A stretch of DNA of 54,383 nucleotides from the NCBI GenBank assembly GCA_022824005.1, contig JAJEBG010000010.1, forward strand, positions 1 through 54,383. Reading direction: 5' to 3'. How positions within the stretch are numbered: the stretch's first letter is position 1; every line of letters starts with the position of its first letter. Both the position numbers and the translations under genes were made by a program. This stretch comes from Paracoccaceae bacterium. Its GTDB lineage: Bacteria; Pseudomonadota; Alphaproteobacteria; Rhodobacterales; Rhodobacteraceae. Shown one piece after another: positions 42,785-51,751 of the stretch. Under the pieces are notes generated by a model. It was not told the DNA's origin. It saw only the letters and a list, made by a program, of their open reading frames with translations, and made no database searches.

Positions 42785-43543
42785 TTAATCAAATGTCGCG
42801 ATGGTGACTCCAGCTCGATCCAACCGGTTTCGAATTTCAGAGGCAATGCTGACAGCCTCCGGCGTGTCGCCATGGACACAAACCGTCTGCGCAGAAACCC
42901 TCACCGGCACGCCGTGACGTGACCGGAGATGGCCTGTCTCAATGGCTCGAAGAATATTGTCTGCACATGTCTTGGGATCAACAATAAGAGCATCGGGCTC
43001 CCGTCTTGAGACTAGGGTGCCGTCATCGTTATAGGCCCGATCAGCAAAAATTTCTGAAACATATTTTGCCCCTTGAGACCGAGCCGCTTCCTCAAGTTGG
43101 GTTGATGCGATGACCACGACGGTGAGCGATGTATTGAGTTCTTGGACAGCTTGAATCACATTATCAGCTAGATGCCTGTCGCGGCTCGCCATATTGGCCA
43201 AAGCACCGTGCATCTTCACATGCCTGACCGATATCTCTTCCGCCTGAGCGATCGCTTGCAAGGCTCCAATCTGATAAATGATCATCGCCCGCAGCTGATC
43301 AGAGGGAATATCTAGGATTTCGCGACGACCGAATCCCGTAAGGTCAGCAAAACCCGGATGCGCACCAATTCCCACTTGCCTGTCTTTACAAGCTTGCACT
43401 GTGGTGCGCATATGGTGTGGATCGCCCGCATGAAACCCGCAGGCAATGTTGGCCGATGTCACAATCGACAAAAGGGCTTCGTCATGACCCATTATCCAAG
43501 GACCAAAACTTTCTCCAAGATCAGCATTCAAGTCAATTCTCAT
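42785..43543 (-). CDS. pxpA: 5-oxoprolinase subunit A (LamB/YcsF family)
   Basis: 252 residues, standard length. MRIDLNADLGESFGPW at the start, SANIACGFHAGDP, GAHPGFADLTGFGRR, and VCVHGDTPEAVSIA near the end define the family. Together with PxpB and PxpC it hydrolyses 5-oxoproline (pyroglutamate) to glutamate using ATP. It is the last gene of the pxpB-pxpC-pxpA transcript, one base after the pxpC stop. Confidence 0.95.
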   Translation of the reverse strand: MRIDLNADLGESFGPWIMGHDEALLSIVTSANIACGFHAGDPHHMRTTVQACKDRQVGIGAHPGFADLTGFGRREILDIPSDQLRAMIIYQIGALQAIAQAEEISVRHVKMHGALANMASRDRHLADNVIQAVQELNTSLTVVVIASTQLEEAARSQGAKYVSEIFADRAYNDDGTLVSRREPDALIVDPKTCADNILRAIETGHLRSRHGVPVRVSAQTVCVHGDTPEAVSIASEIRNRLDRAGVTIATFD

Positions 43544-43544
43544 T

Positions 43545-44570
43545 CTATTCCTCTCCCGATATTACGCCATCAATCAGTGAATATTTAAGTAAATCCCTCA
43601 TATCTTTGGGATTTCGAACAGCTCGCTCCCTCTGGTCACTGAGTTGATTCATTTGAGAAATCAGGGACTCCCATTCTTTGATAGCTGTTGATCGGCGGAC
43701 CATCTTCATTTTGAATAACATATCGACAGGTATTTGCGCCAATTTATGAATATCAGCGCTGATCACGGTGGCGATTTTGGGATAACCACCTATCGGTTGG
43801 CAATCGGCTAGAAGCACCGCCGGAATGCCATCCGCCGCCACCTGTATATCTCCCATCACAATCGCATCTGAGGCCATCGTTGCCCCCCACTCGGCTTTGA
43901 GCGCGCCCGATGAACTCTTAAGTCTCGCGCCCATACGGTTACGGACGTTGGTGATTTGCCATTCCGCTTTTTCGAGTGAGGCGACATCTCTCTTAGCAAA
44001 TAAATGAGTTTGTGGACCTTCGAGAATTCGAACAACACGATCATCGAAATAGCTCGGACGCGTCAGACAATAACCAATCTTTTTTTGCCCCTCACCAAAC
44101 GACGCCGGCCCTCGGGCGAGCGGACGCAGTGACTCGCACGGGTTTGGTTTCCAACCGAGATCGGCTTGGACATGTGCTGAACGGGAACCCAAAACGAGTG
44201 GCGCGTCAATGCCTCCTAAAAGGTGAAGGTAACCGTAACATCCTTCAAGGCAGGCACCAATTGACAATTGATCACCATCATTGAGTGATATCACCTGCCG
44301 CCAACCCACTGAATGATCATTGACACGGAGACTCATCTCGGCACCGGTGCAAGCCACAATATTATTTCCAATTGAACGGAATTGTCCGCCTTGAAAGGCC
44401 ATTTCCAACGCCGCCGAATGGGCCGGATTGCCCAAGAGCACCTGGCCCTCACGCAAGCCATATGGGTCCATCGCGCCGCCTTTGGTAACGCCATAACGAC
44501 GATAGCCGAGCCGCCCAACATCTTGGATAGTCGCTCCCGGCGCGAGAGCCAAAATCTCAAGCCCGACCAT
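43545..44570 (-). CDS. pxpC: 5-oxoprolinase subunit C (KipA/biotin-dependent carboxylase-like)
   Basis: 341 residues from the ATG at 44,570. The longer frame reaches far into pxpB and is rejected. Motifs: APGATIQDVGRLGYRRYGV, GGAMDPYGLREGQVLLGNP, and QPIGGYPKIATVISAD. It acts with PxpB and PxpA. The start overlaps the pxpB end by 14 bases. Confidence 0.93.
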   Translation of the reverse strand: MVGLEILALAPGATIQDVGRLGYRRYGVTKGGAMDPYGLREGQVLLGNPAHSAALEMAFQGGQFRSIGNNIVACTGAEMSLRVNDHSVGWRQVISLNDGDQLSIGACLEGCYGYLHLLGGIDAPLVLGSRSAHVQADLGWKPNPCESLRPLARGPASFGEGQKKIGYCLTRPSYFDDRVVRILEGPQTHLFAKRDVASLEKAEWQITNVRNRMGARLKSSSGALKAEWGATMASDAIVMGDIQVAADGIPAVLLADCQPIGGYPKIATVISADIHKLAQIPVDMLFKMKMVRRSTAIKEWESLISQMNQLSDQRERAVRNPKDMRDLLKYSLIDGVISGEE

Positions 44571-45291
44571 GGTCGAGAGCCTCCCATAATGTGTCGAGCC
44601 AAGAGTCATTGGCTTCCGACTCAGTGATAGGTTGAAAACGCACGCGATCACTCGGCGAGAACAAAAAGGGCTTTGCTCTCTCCGGCCGGAACGTCATCAC
44701 GGGGGTCATCCCAATCCGCCACCAACCGGTTTGTATCGGAGTCGCGGGCAAGACAGTCTGTTGGTTAGCAATTAAGATTGAACCGGCCGGGACGGGCCGC
44801 GCGGTGTAGGCATTTCGGCGCGGGATAGCAAAGGTTTCTGGCAATTCAGCAAGATAGGCGAGACCGGGCGAAAATCCAAGACAAAGAACGGTCAACTCAG
44901 CCGAGGAATGACTTTCAATCACTTGTGATTCGGTCAATCCAACGAGGGACGCGACTTCGGCAAGATCGGGGCCGCCCTCTCCACCATAGATCACCGGAAT
45001 CCGCCAATTATGGCCCGTCACAGGTGTCTTTTCACTATACCAATTCTTGCCCTCTAGAGCCGCTCGGCACCAATTCTCAATGTGCTGGGGATCCCCCTTG
45101 GTGGAATCAAATTGAACCAACACGGAGCGGAGCGTTGGAGCCGTTTCAACAATTCCCTCTAACGGAGGTTGCGAATGGTTCAACTCGCGATCAAATGCCA
45201 TAACAGCACATGATACTTCTCTCGAATAAGTCTCTCCGAACTCGATCAGCAGGGCCTGATCACCGGCTTCGCATATTCTTGGATATTGCAT
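44557..45291 (-). CDS. pxpB: 5-oxoprolinase subunit B (KipI family)
   Basis: 244 residues. Motifs: GDQALLIEFGETYSREV, VEVPVIYGG-like IPVIYGGEGGPDL, LCLGFSPGLAYLAELPE, and TGWWRIGMTPV. It is the first gene of the pxp operon, so its promoter must lie in the short stretch before the transposon target site at 45,390-45,398. The insertion has therefore replaced everything upstream of about base -107 relative to the ATG. Confidence 0.93.
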   Translation of the reverse strand: MQYPRICEAGDQALLIEFGETYSREVSCAVMAFDRELNHSQPPLEGIVETAPTLRSVLVQFDSTKGDPQHIENWCRAALEGKNWYSEKTPVTGHNWRIPVIYGGEGGPDLAEVASLVGLTESQVIESHSSAELTVLCLGFSPGLAYLAELPETFAIPRRNAYTARPVPAGSILIANQQTVLPATPIQTGWWRIGMTPVMTFRPERAKPFLFSPSDRVRFQPITESEANDSWLDTLWEALDHGRA

Positions 45292-45389
45292 CTGCCATTA
45301 TCCTCTGCTAACGGTTCGACGAAATGGCCTGTCTTTGTTGAGCTGCGCACACGATGTCGCGGCCACAATATAAAAAATTATCAAAATGA

Positions 45390-45398
45390 GGCAAATGT
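45390..45398 (+). repeat. Target-site duplication, left copy
   Basis: GGCAAATGT directly outside the left terminal inverted repeat; the identical nonamer is directly outside the right one at 49,629-49,637, in the same orientation. Confidence 0.8.
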
Positions 45399-45477
45399 CA
45401 GCTATTCTCGGTAAAATTTTTTAGTTTTTATTTTCAATTTTTGTACGATTTTGGTATTCCTTTCTTCGTAGACTTTT
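45399..45477 (+). repeat. Left terminal inverted repeat
   Basis: 79 bases, AT-rich, matching the right arm at 49,546-49,628 in inverse orientation; the central part GTACGATTTTGGTATT is identical. It ends where the IS30 end begins (TGTAG at 45,478). Confidence 0.75.
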
Positions 45478-46135
45478 TGTAGCCCCCGTTCCACAGTGAA
45501 GTGCAACATATGATGCAGTTTGATCATGTGTTTTTAGACGCATGATATTGCCTGGTGGCTAAGTAACGGCGACAGTTTCTATATGGACAAAAGGGAACGT
45601 TGTCATGCCCAAAGGCTACCATCACTTGACCTACGAAGAACGATGTCAGATTGAAGCGCTAAAGAAAAGCGGGCTTTCACGAGGCGCGATTGCCCAGCAG
45701 CTGGGCCGAGACCGGTCAACAGTTTACCGGGAGATCAAGCGCAACACCGGTGGACGGGGTTACCATCACAAGCAGGCGCAAAGGATGACAGAAACGCACC
45801 GCAGGGCGGCCTCGTCTGTTTCCTAACGCTTTACGCCTCAGCTATGCGCTGAAGTTCAGGAACAGCTGCAAGAGGGTTGGCGCCCTGAGCAGATCAGTGG
45901 CCGATTTCGACTGATGGGTCGCCCGGTGGGTCGGCAACGGATCTATGATCGCATTCATGAAGATCGCAGAGCCGGCGGTGACTTGTGAAAGAACCTTTGA
46001 CGACGCGGCAAGAAGCCGAAGTGGAAGGGTGGCAACCATTCCGGGCCTATCAATTTCACCGTCTCAGAAGAAATCTGTCGCATACCGATCTGCATGGCCG
46101 CGTGAGTGGCACGGAATTCGACACAGAGTTAAGAG
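45478..46135 (+). pseudogene. IS30-family transposase remnant with left end
   Basis: The likely IS30 terminus begins TGTAGCCCCCGTTCCACAG at 45,478. The transposase starts at ATG 45,605 with MPKGYHHLTYEERCQIEALK and the helix-turn-helix SRGAIAQQLGRDRSTVYREI. The frame breaks at 45,824 (TAA) but the same frame continues with TPQL..EVQEQLQEGW.PEQISG and ends in RIYDRIHEDRRAGGDL. There TGA replaces the expected Trp codon and another TGA follows three codons later. The catalytic DDE region is missing; the element stops near 46,135 against the strawberry-notch fragment. It lies directly inside the left terminal repeat. Confidence 0.75.
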
Positions 46136-46595
46136 TGTGTCGTTGATTGGGCCCGGGCGGCGAAAGCGGCCAGGGCACCGGTGCCAGCCGAGGGCTCCAG
46201 TACGATTCCGCCCCTGCGGGTCGCCGTGGCCCGCACTGCCAGGGCTGCGAATGCGAGCGGCGTGGAAAACTGCTGCAGCCGGATCTGCTGCTCGGAGCAC
46301 CGTGTCTCGGTTAGGAGCCGCGAGGCGAGGAGTTTTGCGGTGGCAATGTCACCTGCCGCGGGGTGTCCCCACCCAGCAGCTCCTTGATGGCCTTGGCCTT
46401 CATCAGGTCGTAGGCCATGCGCCACTCCCAAGCGCCCCCGGCATCGCTGCCATGAAACGCCTGGCGCATGATGCGCGCGAGCGCTGAGCTGCGTAGGGGT
46501 TGGTCGACGATCTCCGCGCCGATTTGCGCCGGCGCAGAGGCGAGATCAGCGTCGGAGATTGAGAGAACCGGGTTCACCGGTTTGGGCTTGGTCAT
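46136..46595 (-). pseudogene. N-terminal fragment of strawberry-notch-type methylase/helicase
   Basis: Starts MTKPKPVNPVLSISDADLAS at the ATG 46,595. After a frameshift near 46,350 the protein continues as RCSEQQIRLQQFSTPLAFAA and GIVLEPSAGTGALAAFAA, a class I methyltransferase motif I. This is the N-terminal methylase part of large plasmid/phage proteins that also carry a DEAD-type helicase. All later domains are lost at the junction with the IS30 remnant near 46,136. Confidence 0.65.
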
Positions 46596-46697
46596 GGGAC
46601 TTTTTCTTTGGATCAGGGTCTGAGTTCCAAAGAACAAAAAGCCCACTTTGACTTTTCAGAGTGACGTGGTCAGACCGCGCTGACCTCCAAGGCTTGG

Positions 46698-46823
46698 TCA
46701 GGACTTATGTGCGGCCTGCCTCACCCGAACCTGAGCTGTTCCCGAGCGTGCATCCTCCAGCGCGTCCTGTACATGCGTGCAAAACCACGCGTCATACGCA
46801 TTCGCTTCAGCGGCCACGGACAT
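46698..46823 (-). CDS. Short antitoxin-like (stability determinant) gene, toxin missing
   Basis: 41 residues from the ATG at 46,821-46,823, with GAGGAG as ribosome site. MSVAAEANAYDAWFCTHVQD followed by ALEDARSG resembles the small stability-determinant antitoxins partnered with ParE/RelE-type toxins (pattern ..YDxWFRxKVQxALDDxRP..). The C-terminal part after DARSG does not match, so the gene may be frameshifted. No toxin gene follows before the strawberry-notch start. Confidence 0.45.
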   Translation of the reverse strand: MSVAAEANAYDAWFCTHVQDALEDARSGTAQVRVRQAAHKS

Positions 46824-47066
46824 ACTCCTCGATACCCATATCCAGCAGCTTGCCGAAGTCATAGAGCATGTCTGCAACGCGCACAGCAAATTGCGAATGC
46901 TTCCATTTCATCCGAGATGCGCCTTGCTCATCGGTGCCGAAGTGCGGCTCTTCCTTACCCGTTGGGTCCATTGCGCTTTCTCCGTTTGTACTATGGGTCG
47001 ATGCTACATCACCTAGCCTGGCGTCGTAAACGGCAATGCCGTAAGGTTCACAGCTAACCGGGCCAC

Positions 47067-47585
47067 TTACCGATCTGGCACCGCTTCAAGAGAAGTTTCG
47101 AACCGCTTGTCCGCCGCCGCCGCTTCTTTCAAGAGCGCGACGAAATTATCAGGTGGGTTGCCATCTTCCCGCATCCCTTTGAACGTCGCATAGGCATCCG
47201 ACTTGCTGCCATAGGCGCGCAGTGTCTTGTTGTCGTTCACCCATGCCACCACGATGACCTTCGCATCGCTGTTGAACCGATAGAGCAGCCGATACTGCTG
47301 GAGGAATTTCGCCCGGAACCAGTGCTTGCGGTGACCGCCGAGTGTGCCGCCTTGCCGGAAGGCGGCGGCACCCGGATCTGCCGGTATGGCCTCGGTGACC
47401 AGCTTGAAGATGGCGGCCAGCCGTTTCGTGGAATTTTTCTTGCGCCAAGTCTTGGGATCGCGTGCCTTACGCGCTTCGACCTCCTCGATCAACTCTTCCA
47501 GCTGGTCCAGAAAGAGCGGATGCACATAAATCGACCATCCGTTTACGACAAGGGGCGCTTGGGCGGGCATGCTATCGCCGCTCAT
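47067..47585 (-). CDS. yhaV: Type II toxin YhaV
   Basis: 172 residues. NGWSIYVHPLFLDQLEELIE at the start, then KRLAAIFKLVTEAIP and the RelE-fold core FRAKFLQQYRLLYRFN, IVVAWVNDNKTLRAYGSKSD. YhaV is a ribosome-dependent mRNA interferase in the family. It is encoded directly after its antitoxin with a 4-base overlap. The frame is intact, so the module may keep the transposon from being lost. Confidence 0.9.
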   Translation of the reverse strand: MSGDSMPAQAPLVVNGWSIYVHPLFLDQLEELIEEVEARKARDPKTWRKKNSTKRLAAIFKLVTEAIPADPGAAAFRQGGTLGGHRKHWFRAKFLQQYRLLYRFNSDAKVIVVAWVNDNKTLRAYGSKSDAYATFKGMREDGNPPDNFVALLKEAAAADKRFETSLEAVPDR

Positions 47586-47908
47586 TCATCCTCGAGCGAT
47601 AGCGGCACATCGAGATCGACGTCAACGTCTCCGACCAGTGCTGCAAGACGGTCATGCAAAGCCCCATCGAAGGCCCGAATGCGGTCCGGGTGCGCCTTGA
47701 TATCGGCCTCGACAAAATCGAGAAAGGCTCCGAGCACGGGATCGCTCTCGTCGCTGCGCACGGGCTCGATATAGACCCTGCCACTCGGATCGGTGCAGTA
47801 GCGAATCTGGTCGCCCTTGCCTAGCTTGAGCTGCTTGCGCACACCCGCCGGCACGGTCGTCTGATACCGATCCGTGAGTTTCGAGACATCTTGTGCGAGC
47901 GCTGTCAT
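47582..47908 (-). CDS. prlF: Antitoxin PrlF/SohA
   Basis: 108 residues. The N-terminal AbrB-type swapped-hairpin domain is RYQTTVPAGVRKQLKLGKGD then QIRYCTDPSGRVYIEPV, and an acidic C-terminal region should wrap the toxin. It has a good ribosome site (AGGAGAC). PrlF binds YhaV and represses the operon in known systems; a palindrome in the promoter (47,954-47,967) fits this. Confidence 0.92.
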   Translation of the reverse strand: MTALAQDVSKLTDRYQTTVPAGVRKQLKLGKGDQIRYCTDPSGRVYIEPVRSDESDPVLGAFLDFVEADIKAHPDRIRAFDGALHDRLAALVGDVDVDLDVPLSLEDE

Positions 47909-47948
47909 GGCAGTCTCCTGAAAGAATGGGGGTCTTTGCTGCCTGCGC

Positions 47949-47977
47949 TAGGTAATGCATTTGCATTGCCTTGTCAA
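47949..47977 (-). promoter_or_regulatory. Promoter/operator of the PrlF-YhaV module
   Basis: On the minus strand: TTGACA at 47,977-47,972, 17-base spacer, TACCTA at 47,954-47,949. The spacer holds the palindrome AATGCA-AA-TGCATT (47,954-47,967), placed for repression by the antitoxin or the complex. Confidence 0.5.
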
Positions 47978-48164
47978 GATAAGCCGCAGAATCTGCAGCC
48001 TCTCCCGGTAAGAATTTGTCCGGCCCTTCAAAGTCTATTTTTGACGTCCCCGCCCATCGGGTTTTTTGACGTGAGCATACTTGAAGATCGGGCGGAGACC
48101 CGGGTTTCAAAGTTTTTGTGAGGGAGGGCTCGGTGTTCGAGCATGGCCTGATGAGATCTGTTGG

Positions 48165-49496
48165 TTATGGTCCGTCCGGGAGCACCGATGCAAGTTCCGG
48201 TTTTTTCATGGTCACGGACATTGCGGCGTGGAAGGTCTGCCAGTCTGGTATGGCGAAGTTCAGAAACAAGCTGCGCATCTTGTTCCAGAGATAGAGCATG
48301 CGCTTTTGGTGCTTGCGCGCCTTCTGGAACAGCGGGCAGCAATGTTGCTGTACCTGGTCAATCAGGAAGGCAAACATGACGAGCGTTGCAAAGACGTCCG
48401 CCAGGTGATTGTTTCCGTGCCCGAAAGTATGCTCGAAGTTGTATGTGTCCCTCAATTTCAATGTTTGAAACGTCTCGTTCTCGATGGCCCATCTGCGGCG
48501 GCCACACCGCATGACGGACATCACCGTATCCCGGTTAAGCGGGAGGTTGGTGACCCACGAAAACCGCTTTGTCTTACCCTTTCTATCGGTCTCCTAATAG
48601 TACAGCATGTTGATCTTCAGGTCGAAGTTCGCATCGTTGAGCGGCAGGTCGCAGTCCCACGCGAAGCGGTGCACTGTGCCGTCCCTGTCCTTCTTTTACT
48701 ATGTTCGCTTCGTATCGCTGGCCGCGAACCAATTGAACAGCATCTTGTGATTGTCGGGCTTCGCGCCAAGGATAAACCGAAAGTTCTTCTCTTGCAGGAG
48801 TTTGATATGCGGCCCGTTGGACGTCAGCGCGTCCTCAACGATGATCGCCTTCATGTGCGGGAGCTCTCGGCGAAGTTCATTGATCAGCCGCTTCGTGGTG
48901 TTTCTCTCGCAGTCGTTCTTCTTCGTCCCGTCCTCTTTCCGGATCGACTCCGGTGCCAGTGGGAATACCTCTTTCATGTCAGGGTGGACGATCGCCGCGC
49001 TCAGGGCCTGATCGTAATATGTCGTCGAGCCGTCGCGGTGCTACTTCACGCAGCAATGCTTGCACCTGACCGTGTGCGACGAATGATAGCCTGTCCCATC
49101 TAAAGAGATCAGGAGATATCCGCCCAGAACCGTCCAATTCTCAAGAACCTTCCCACGCTGTAGAGCGGCATGGACTGTTTTGAAGCAGCGGCGGAGATTG
49201 CGAGGGTCAATCTCATCAAGCCGCTCCCGCATCTAGGTGTCTGAGGGGGGCTTCCTGACGCCAAAGAGCGACCGGAGGTTGCGCGCTTGGATCGGATCCG
49301 CGCCGTCGCGCATCTGCCTGTCAAATTGCAGCAGGGACGGCATCTTCAAGGAAAAAACCGCGAGGCCCGACATCAGGCAATCGGCAAGTGTGAACTGTCG
49401 CGGGTTGAGCGGGTCCGGAATGTCATCAAAGCAAGTGCGTATCGTACTCAGTATATCGGGCATCGACAGAGACTTACGAAAAGTATTTTTGACCAT
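48165..49496 (-). pseudogene. DDE transposase disabled by five in-frame stops
   Basis: A single frame of 443 codons from ATG 49,496 to the stop at 48,165. The N-terminus is MPDILSTIRTCFDDIPDPLN; the DDE-type core includes YLLISLDGTGYHSS, AIIVEDALTSNGPHI, and RRRWAIENETFQTLK near the end. Stops occur at 49,235 (TAG), 49,043 (TAG), 48,701 (TAG), 48,698 (TAA) and 48,596 (TAG). There is no frameshift, and the remaining residues still read like a complete transposase. From memory of the family, at least two stops sit at Gln and Trp positions, each one substitution away. It is probably the enzyme that moved this transposon. Confidence 0.8.
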
Positions 49497-49545
49497 TGTG
49501 CTGCTCGGCCTTACCTGTTTTGATCATAGAATGGTCGTTTTGCTG

Positions 49546-49628
49546 AAAAAAGTCTACGAAGAAAGAAATACCAAAATCGTACAAAGAATTGAACATAAAA
49601 ACAAAAAAAATTGTACCGGGAATAGCTG
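49546..49628 (-). repeat. Right terminal inverted repeat
   Basis: 83 bases, inverse match to 45,399-45,477. It lies 49 bases upstream of the transposase start codon and 126 bases before acs. Confidence 0.75.
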
Positions 49629-49637
49629 GGCAAATGT
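49629..49637 (+). repeat. Target-site duplication, right copy
   Basis: GGCAAATGT, identical to 45,390-45,398, directly outside the right terminal repeat. Confidence 0.8.
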
Positions 49638-49753
49638 ATGCAATTTTGTATTTTCTGCCCAATATTGATTCCACTTTCTTGCTATAAGTCTATACTTGCG
49701 GACAGACTTCGTTATACAATCATGGCTTAAGCAAAAATAGAAATGGTGGGACG

Positions 49754-51694
49754 ATGAGTAAACTCCACAAACCCGACTCAAGAATCATCTCTCGAGCACA
49801 TATTGATGCCGAGAATTACAAGAAAATGTATGCCGACTCGATCAATGACGGAGAGACATTTTGGTCCAAAGCCGCTGATCGACTCGACTGGTCAAAACCT
49901 TTTTCAAAGGTAAAGTCAGTCAATTTCAATATTCCTGATGTCTCAATCAAGTGGTTTGAAGACGGAGAGTTGAACGCGTCTTGGAACTGTATAGATCGAC
50001 ATCTCAAGACCCGAGGTGAGCAAACTGCGATTATTTGGGAACCCGATGATCCCAAAGAAGATAGTCGCCATATTTCTTATCGTGAACTCCATGCCGAAAC
50101 CTGCCGCATGGCCAATGTTCTCTCCGAGCTCGATGTCAAGTCGGGCGATCGAGTGGTGATCTATCTTCCTATGATTCCTGAAGCCGCCTATGCGATGTTG
50201 GCCTGTGCCCGTCTCGGTGCCATTCACTCGGTGGTTTTTGCTGGCTTCAGTTCCGAGGCGCTCGCGAGCCGCATCCGAGATTCGGACGCCAAACTCGTCA
50301 TCACAGCCGATCATGCGCCCAGGGGCGGCCGCCAGACTCCACTTAAGGACAATACCGATAAAGCCATCCAATTATGCTCACTTCATGTGCGGGCTCTGGT
50401 GATACGACGCACACAAGGAAAAGTGACGTGGGATAACACTCGTGACGTTGACTATTTTGAGAAAGCCGCCACCGTCAGTCAAGAATGTGAATGCCAAGTT
50501 ATGAACGCCGAGGATCCGTTGTTCATTCTCTATACGTCTGGCTCAACGGGAACGCCAAAAGGCGTCGTTCATTCAACAGGCGGATACCTGCTCTACGCCT
50601 CGATAACCCACGAAATGGTGTTCGATTATCACGATGGCGATATTTTTTGGTGCACCGCTGACGTTGGCTGGGTCACCGGCCATAGCTATATCATCTATGG
50701 GCCATTGGCGAATGGGGCCACGACTCTGATGTTTGAAGGGGTTCCCACCTATCCCGATTACTCCCGTTTCTGGCAAGTGTGCGAAAAACACAAAGTTAAT
50801 CAGTTTTATACCGCTCCGACGGCCATTCGTGCGCTTATGGCGCATGGAGATGAATGGGTGAAGAAATGCGATCTCTCAACGCTTCGTATCTTGGGAACGG
50901 TGGGTGAACCCATTAATCCAGAAGCATGGAACTGGTATCATCGTGTGGTCGGGAACGGCCAATGCCCCATCGTTGATACGTGGTGGCAGACGGAAACTGG
51001 TGGTCATCTGCTCACCCCCTTACCGGGGGCCACTCCAACCAAACCGGGTTCCGTGACCCATCCATTTTTTGGTATTCAGCCGACCATCTTGGACGCGGTC
51101 TCAGGAGAAGAAGTCATTTCCGATGAAGCCGAGGGGGTTCTTTGTATTTCTGACAGTTGGCCCGGTCAAATGCGGACCGTTTTCCGAGATCACAAACGAT
51201 TCATGGACACTTATTTTAGCCAATATCCCGGCTATTACTTTTCTGGAGATGGTTGCCGGCGTGATTCGGACGGCTATTATTGGATCACCGGTCGTGTGGA
51301 CGATGTCTTGAACGTTTCTGGACATCGGATCGGTACAGCGGAAATTGAAAGTGCTCTTGTCGCTCATCAATCCGTCGCCGAGGCGGCCGTGGTTGGCTAC
51401 CCCCACGAAATCAAAGGTCAGGGAATTTACGCCTACGTGACATTAATGCAGGGTATCCATGGCAATGAGGCGCTTCTTGACGAATTGATGCGGTGGGTGC
51501 GTCAGGAAATCGGTCCGATCGCAAGACCCGATATCATTCAATGGGCCCCCGATCTGCCAAAGACCCGTTCGGGAAAAATCATGCGAAGAATTCTAAGAAA
51601 AATCGCCGAGAACGATTACGGTGCCCTCGGTGACACGTCCACTTTAGCAGAACCCCGAGTCGTTGATGATCTTATTGCCAATCGAGCGGCTTGA
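49754..51694 (+). CDS. acs: Acetyl-CoA synthetase (AMP-forming)
   Basis: 646 residues, standard length. Motifs: [20 protein letters not shown] (phosphate loop), [20 protein letters not shown] (nucleotide and acetyl pocket, with the bulky Trp that selects acetate), [20 protein letters not shown], and [10 protein letters not shown] with the catalytic lysine that is acetylated in regulated members. It activates acetate to acetyl-CoA. The transposon end lies 126 bases upstream, so the native promoter region may be partly displaced. rpe follows on the same strand after 57 bases. Confidence 0.94.
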   Translation: MSKLHKPDSRIISRAHIDAENYKKMYADSINDGETFWSKAADRLDWSKPFSKVKSVNFNIPDVSIKWFEDGELNASWNCIDRHLKTRGEQTAIIWEPDDPKEDSRHISYRELHAETCRMANVLSELDVKSGDRVVIYLPMIPEAAYAMLACARLGAIHSVVFAGFSSEALASRIRDSDAKLVITADHAPRGGRQTPLKDNTDKAIQLCSLHVRALVIRRTQGKVTWDNTRDVDYFEKAATVSQECECQVMNAEDPLFILYTSGSTGTPKGVVHSTGGYLLYASITHEMVFDYHDGDIFWCTADVGWVTGHSYIIYGPLANGATTLMFEGVPTYPDYSRFWQVCEKHKVNQFYTAPTAIRALMAHGDEWVKKCDLSTLRILGTVGEPINPEAWNWYHRVVGNGQCPIVDTWWQTETGGHLLTPLPGATPTKPGSVTHPFFGIQPTILDAVSGEEVISDEAEGVLCISDSWPGQMRTVFRDHKRFMDTYFSQYPGYYFSGDGCRRDSDGYYWITGRVDDVLNVSGHRIGTAEIESALVAHQSVAEAAVVGYPHEIKGQGIYAYVTLMQGIHGNEALLDELMRWVRQEIGPIARPDIIQWAPDLPKTRSGKIMRRILRKIAENDYGALGDTSTLAEPRVVDDLIANRAA

Positions 51695-51751
51695 GGCCTG
51701 ACTCACTTGTGCCAGACTTAAACGGATGAGGATCAAAATGAGAGAAACAAC

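Larger units (their letters stand above)
45399..49628. mobile_element. 4.2-kb transposon with ~80-bp terminal inverted repeats
   Basis: The two ends are imperfect inverted copies: 45,399-45,477 (starting CAGCTATTCTCGGTAAAA) and 49,546-49,628 read on the other strand (starting CAGCTATTCCCGGTACAA). They differ at roughly nine positions including gaps. A perfect 9-bp duplication flanks them, which marks a clean insertion between pxpB and acs. The right end lies 49 bases before the start of the disabled transposase and probably belongs to it. Cargo: IS30 remnant, strawberry-notch fragment, antitoxin-like gene, PrlF/YhaV pair. The interior is GC-richer than the ends and the host. Family assignment of the transposon is open. 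Confidence 0.75.

Noticed and set aside
48081-49103. 340-residue plus-strand open frame
   Set aside because: It is antisense to the transposase pseudogene, whose frame shows real family motifs; the plus frame has no domain likeness.
49041-49496. Reassignment of TAG to an amino acid to explain the stops in the transposase
   Set aside because: The small protein before xerD ends in TAG, several genes use it as stop, and one of the five stops is TAA. Nonsense mutation is simpler.
45399-49628. The long inverted repeats as a shared promoter element of pxpB and acs
   Set aside because: Both arms do precede these genes at similar distances, but the exact 9-bp duplication outside them favours transposon ends.
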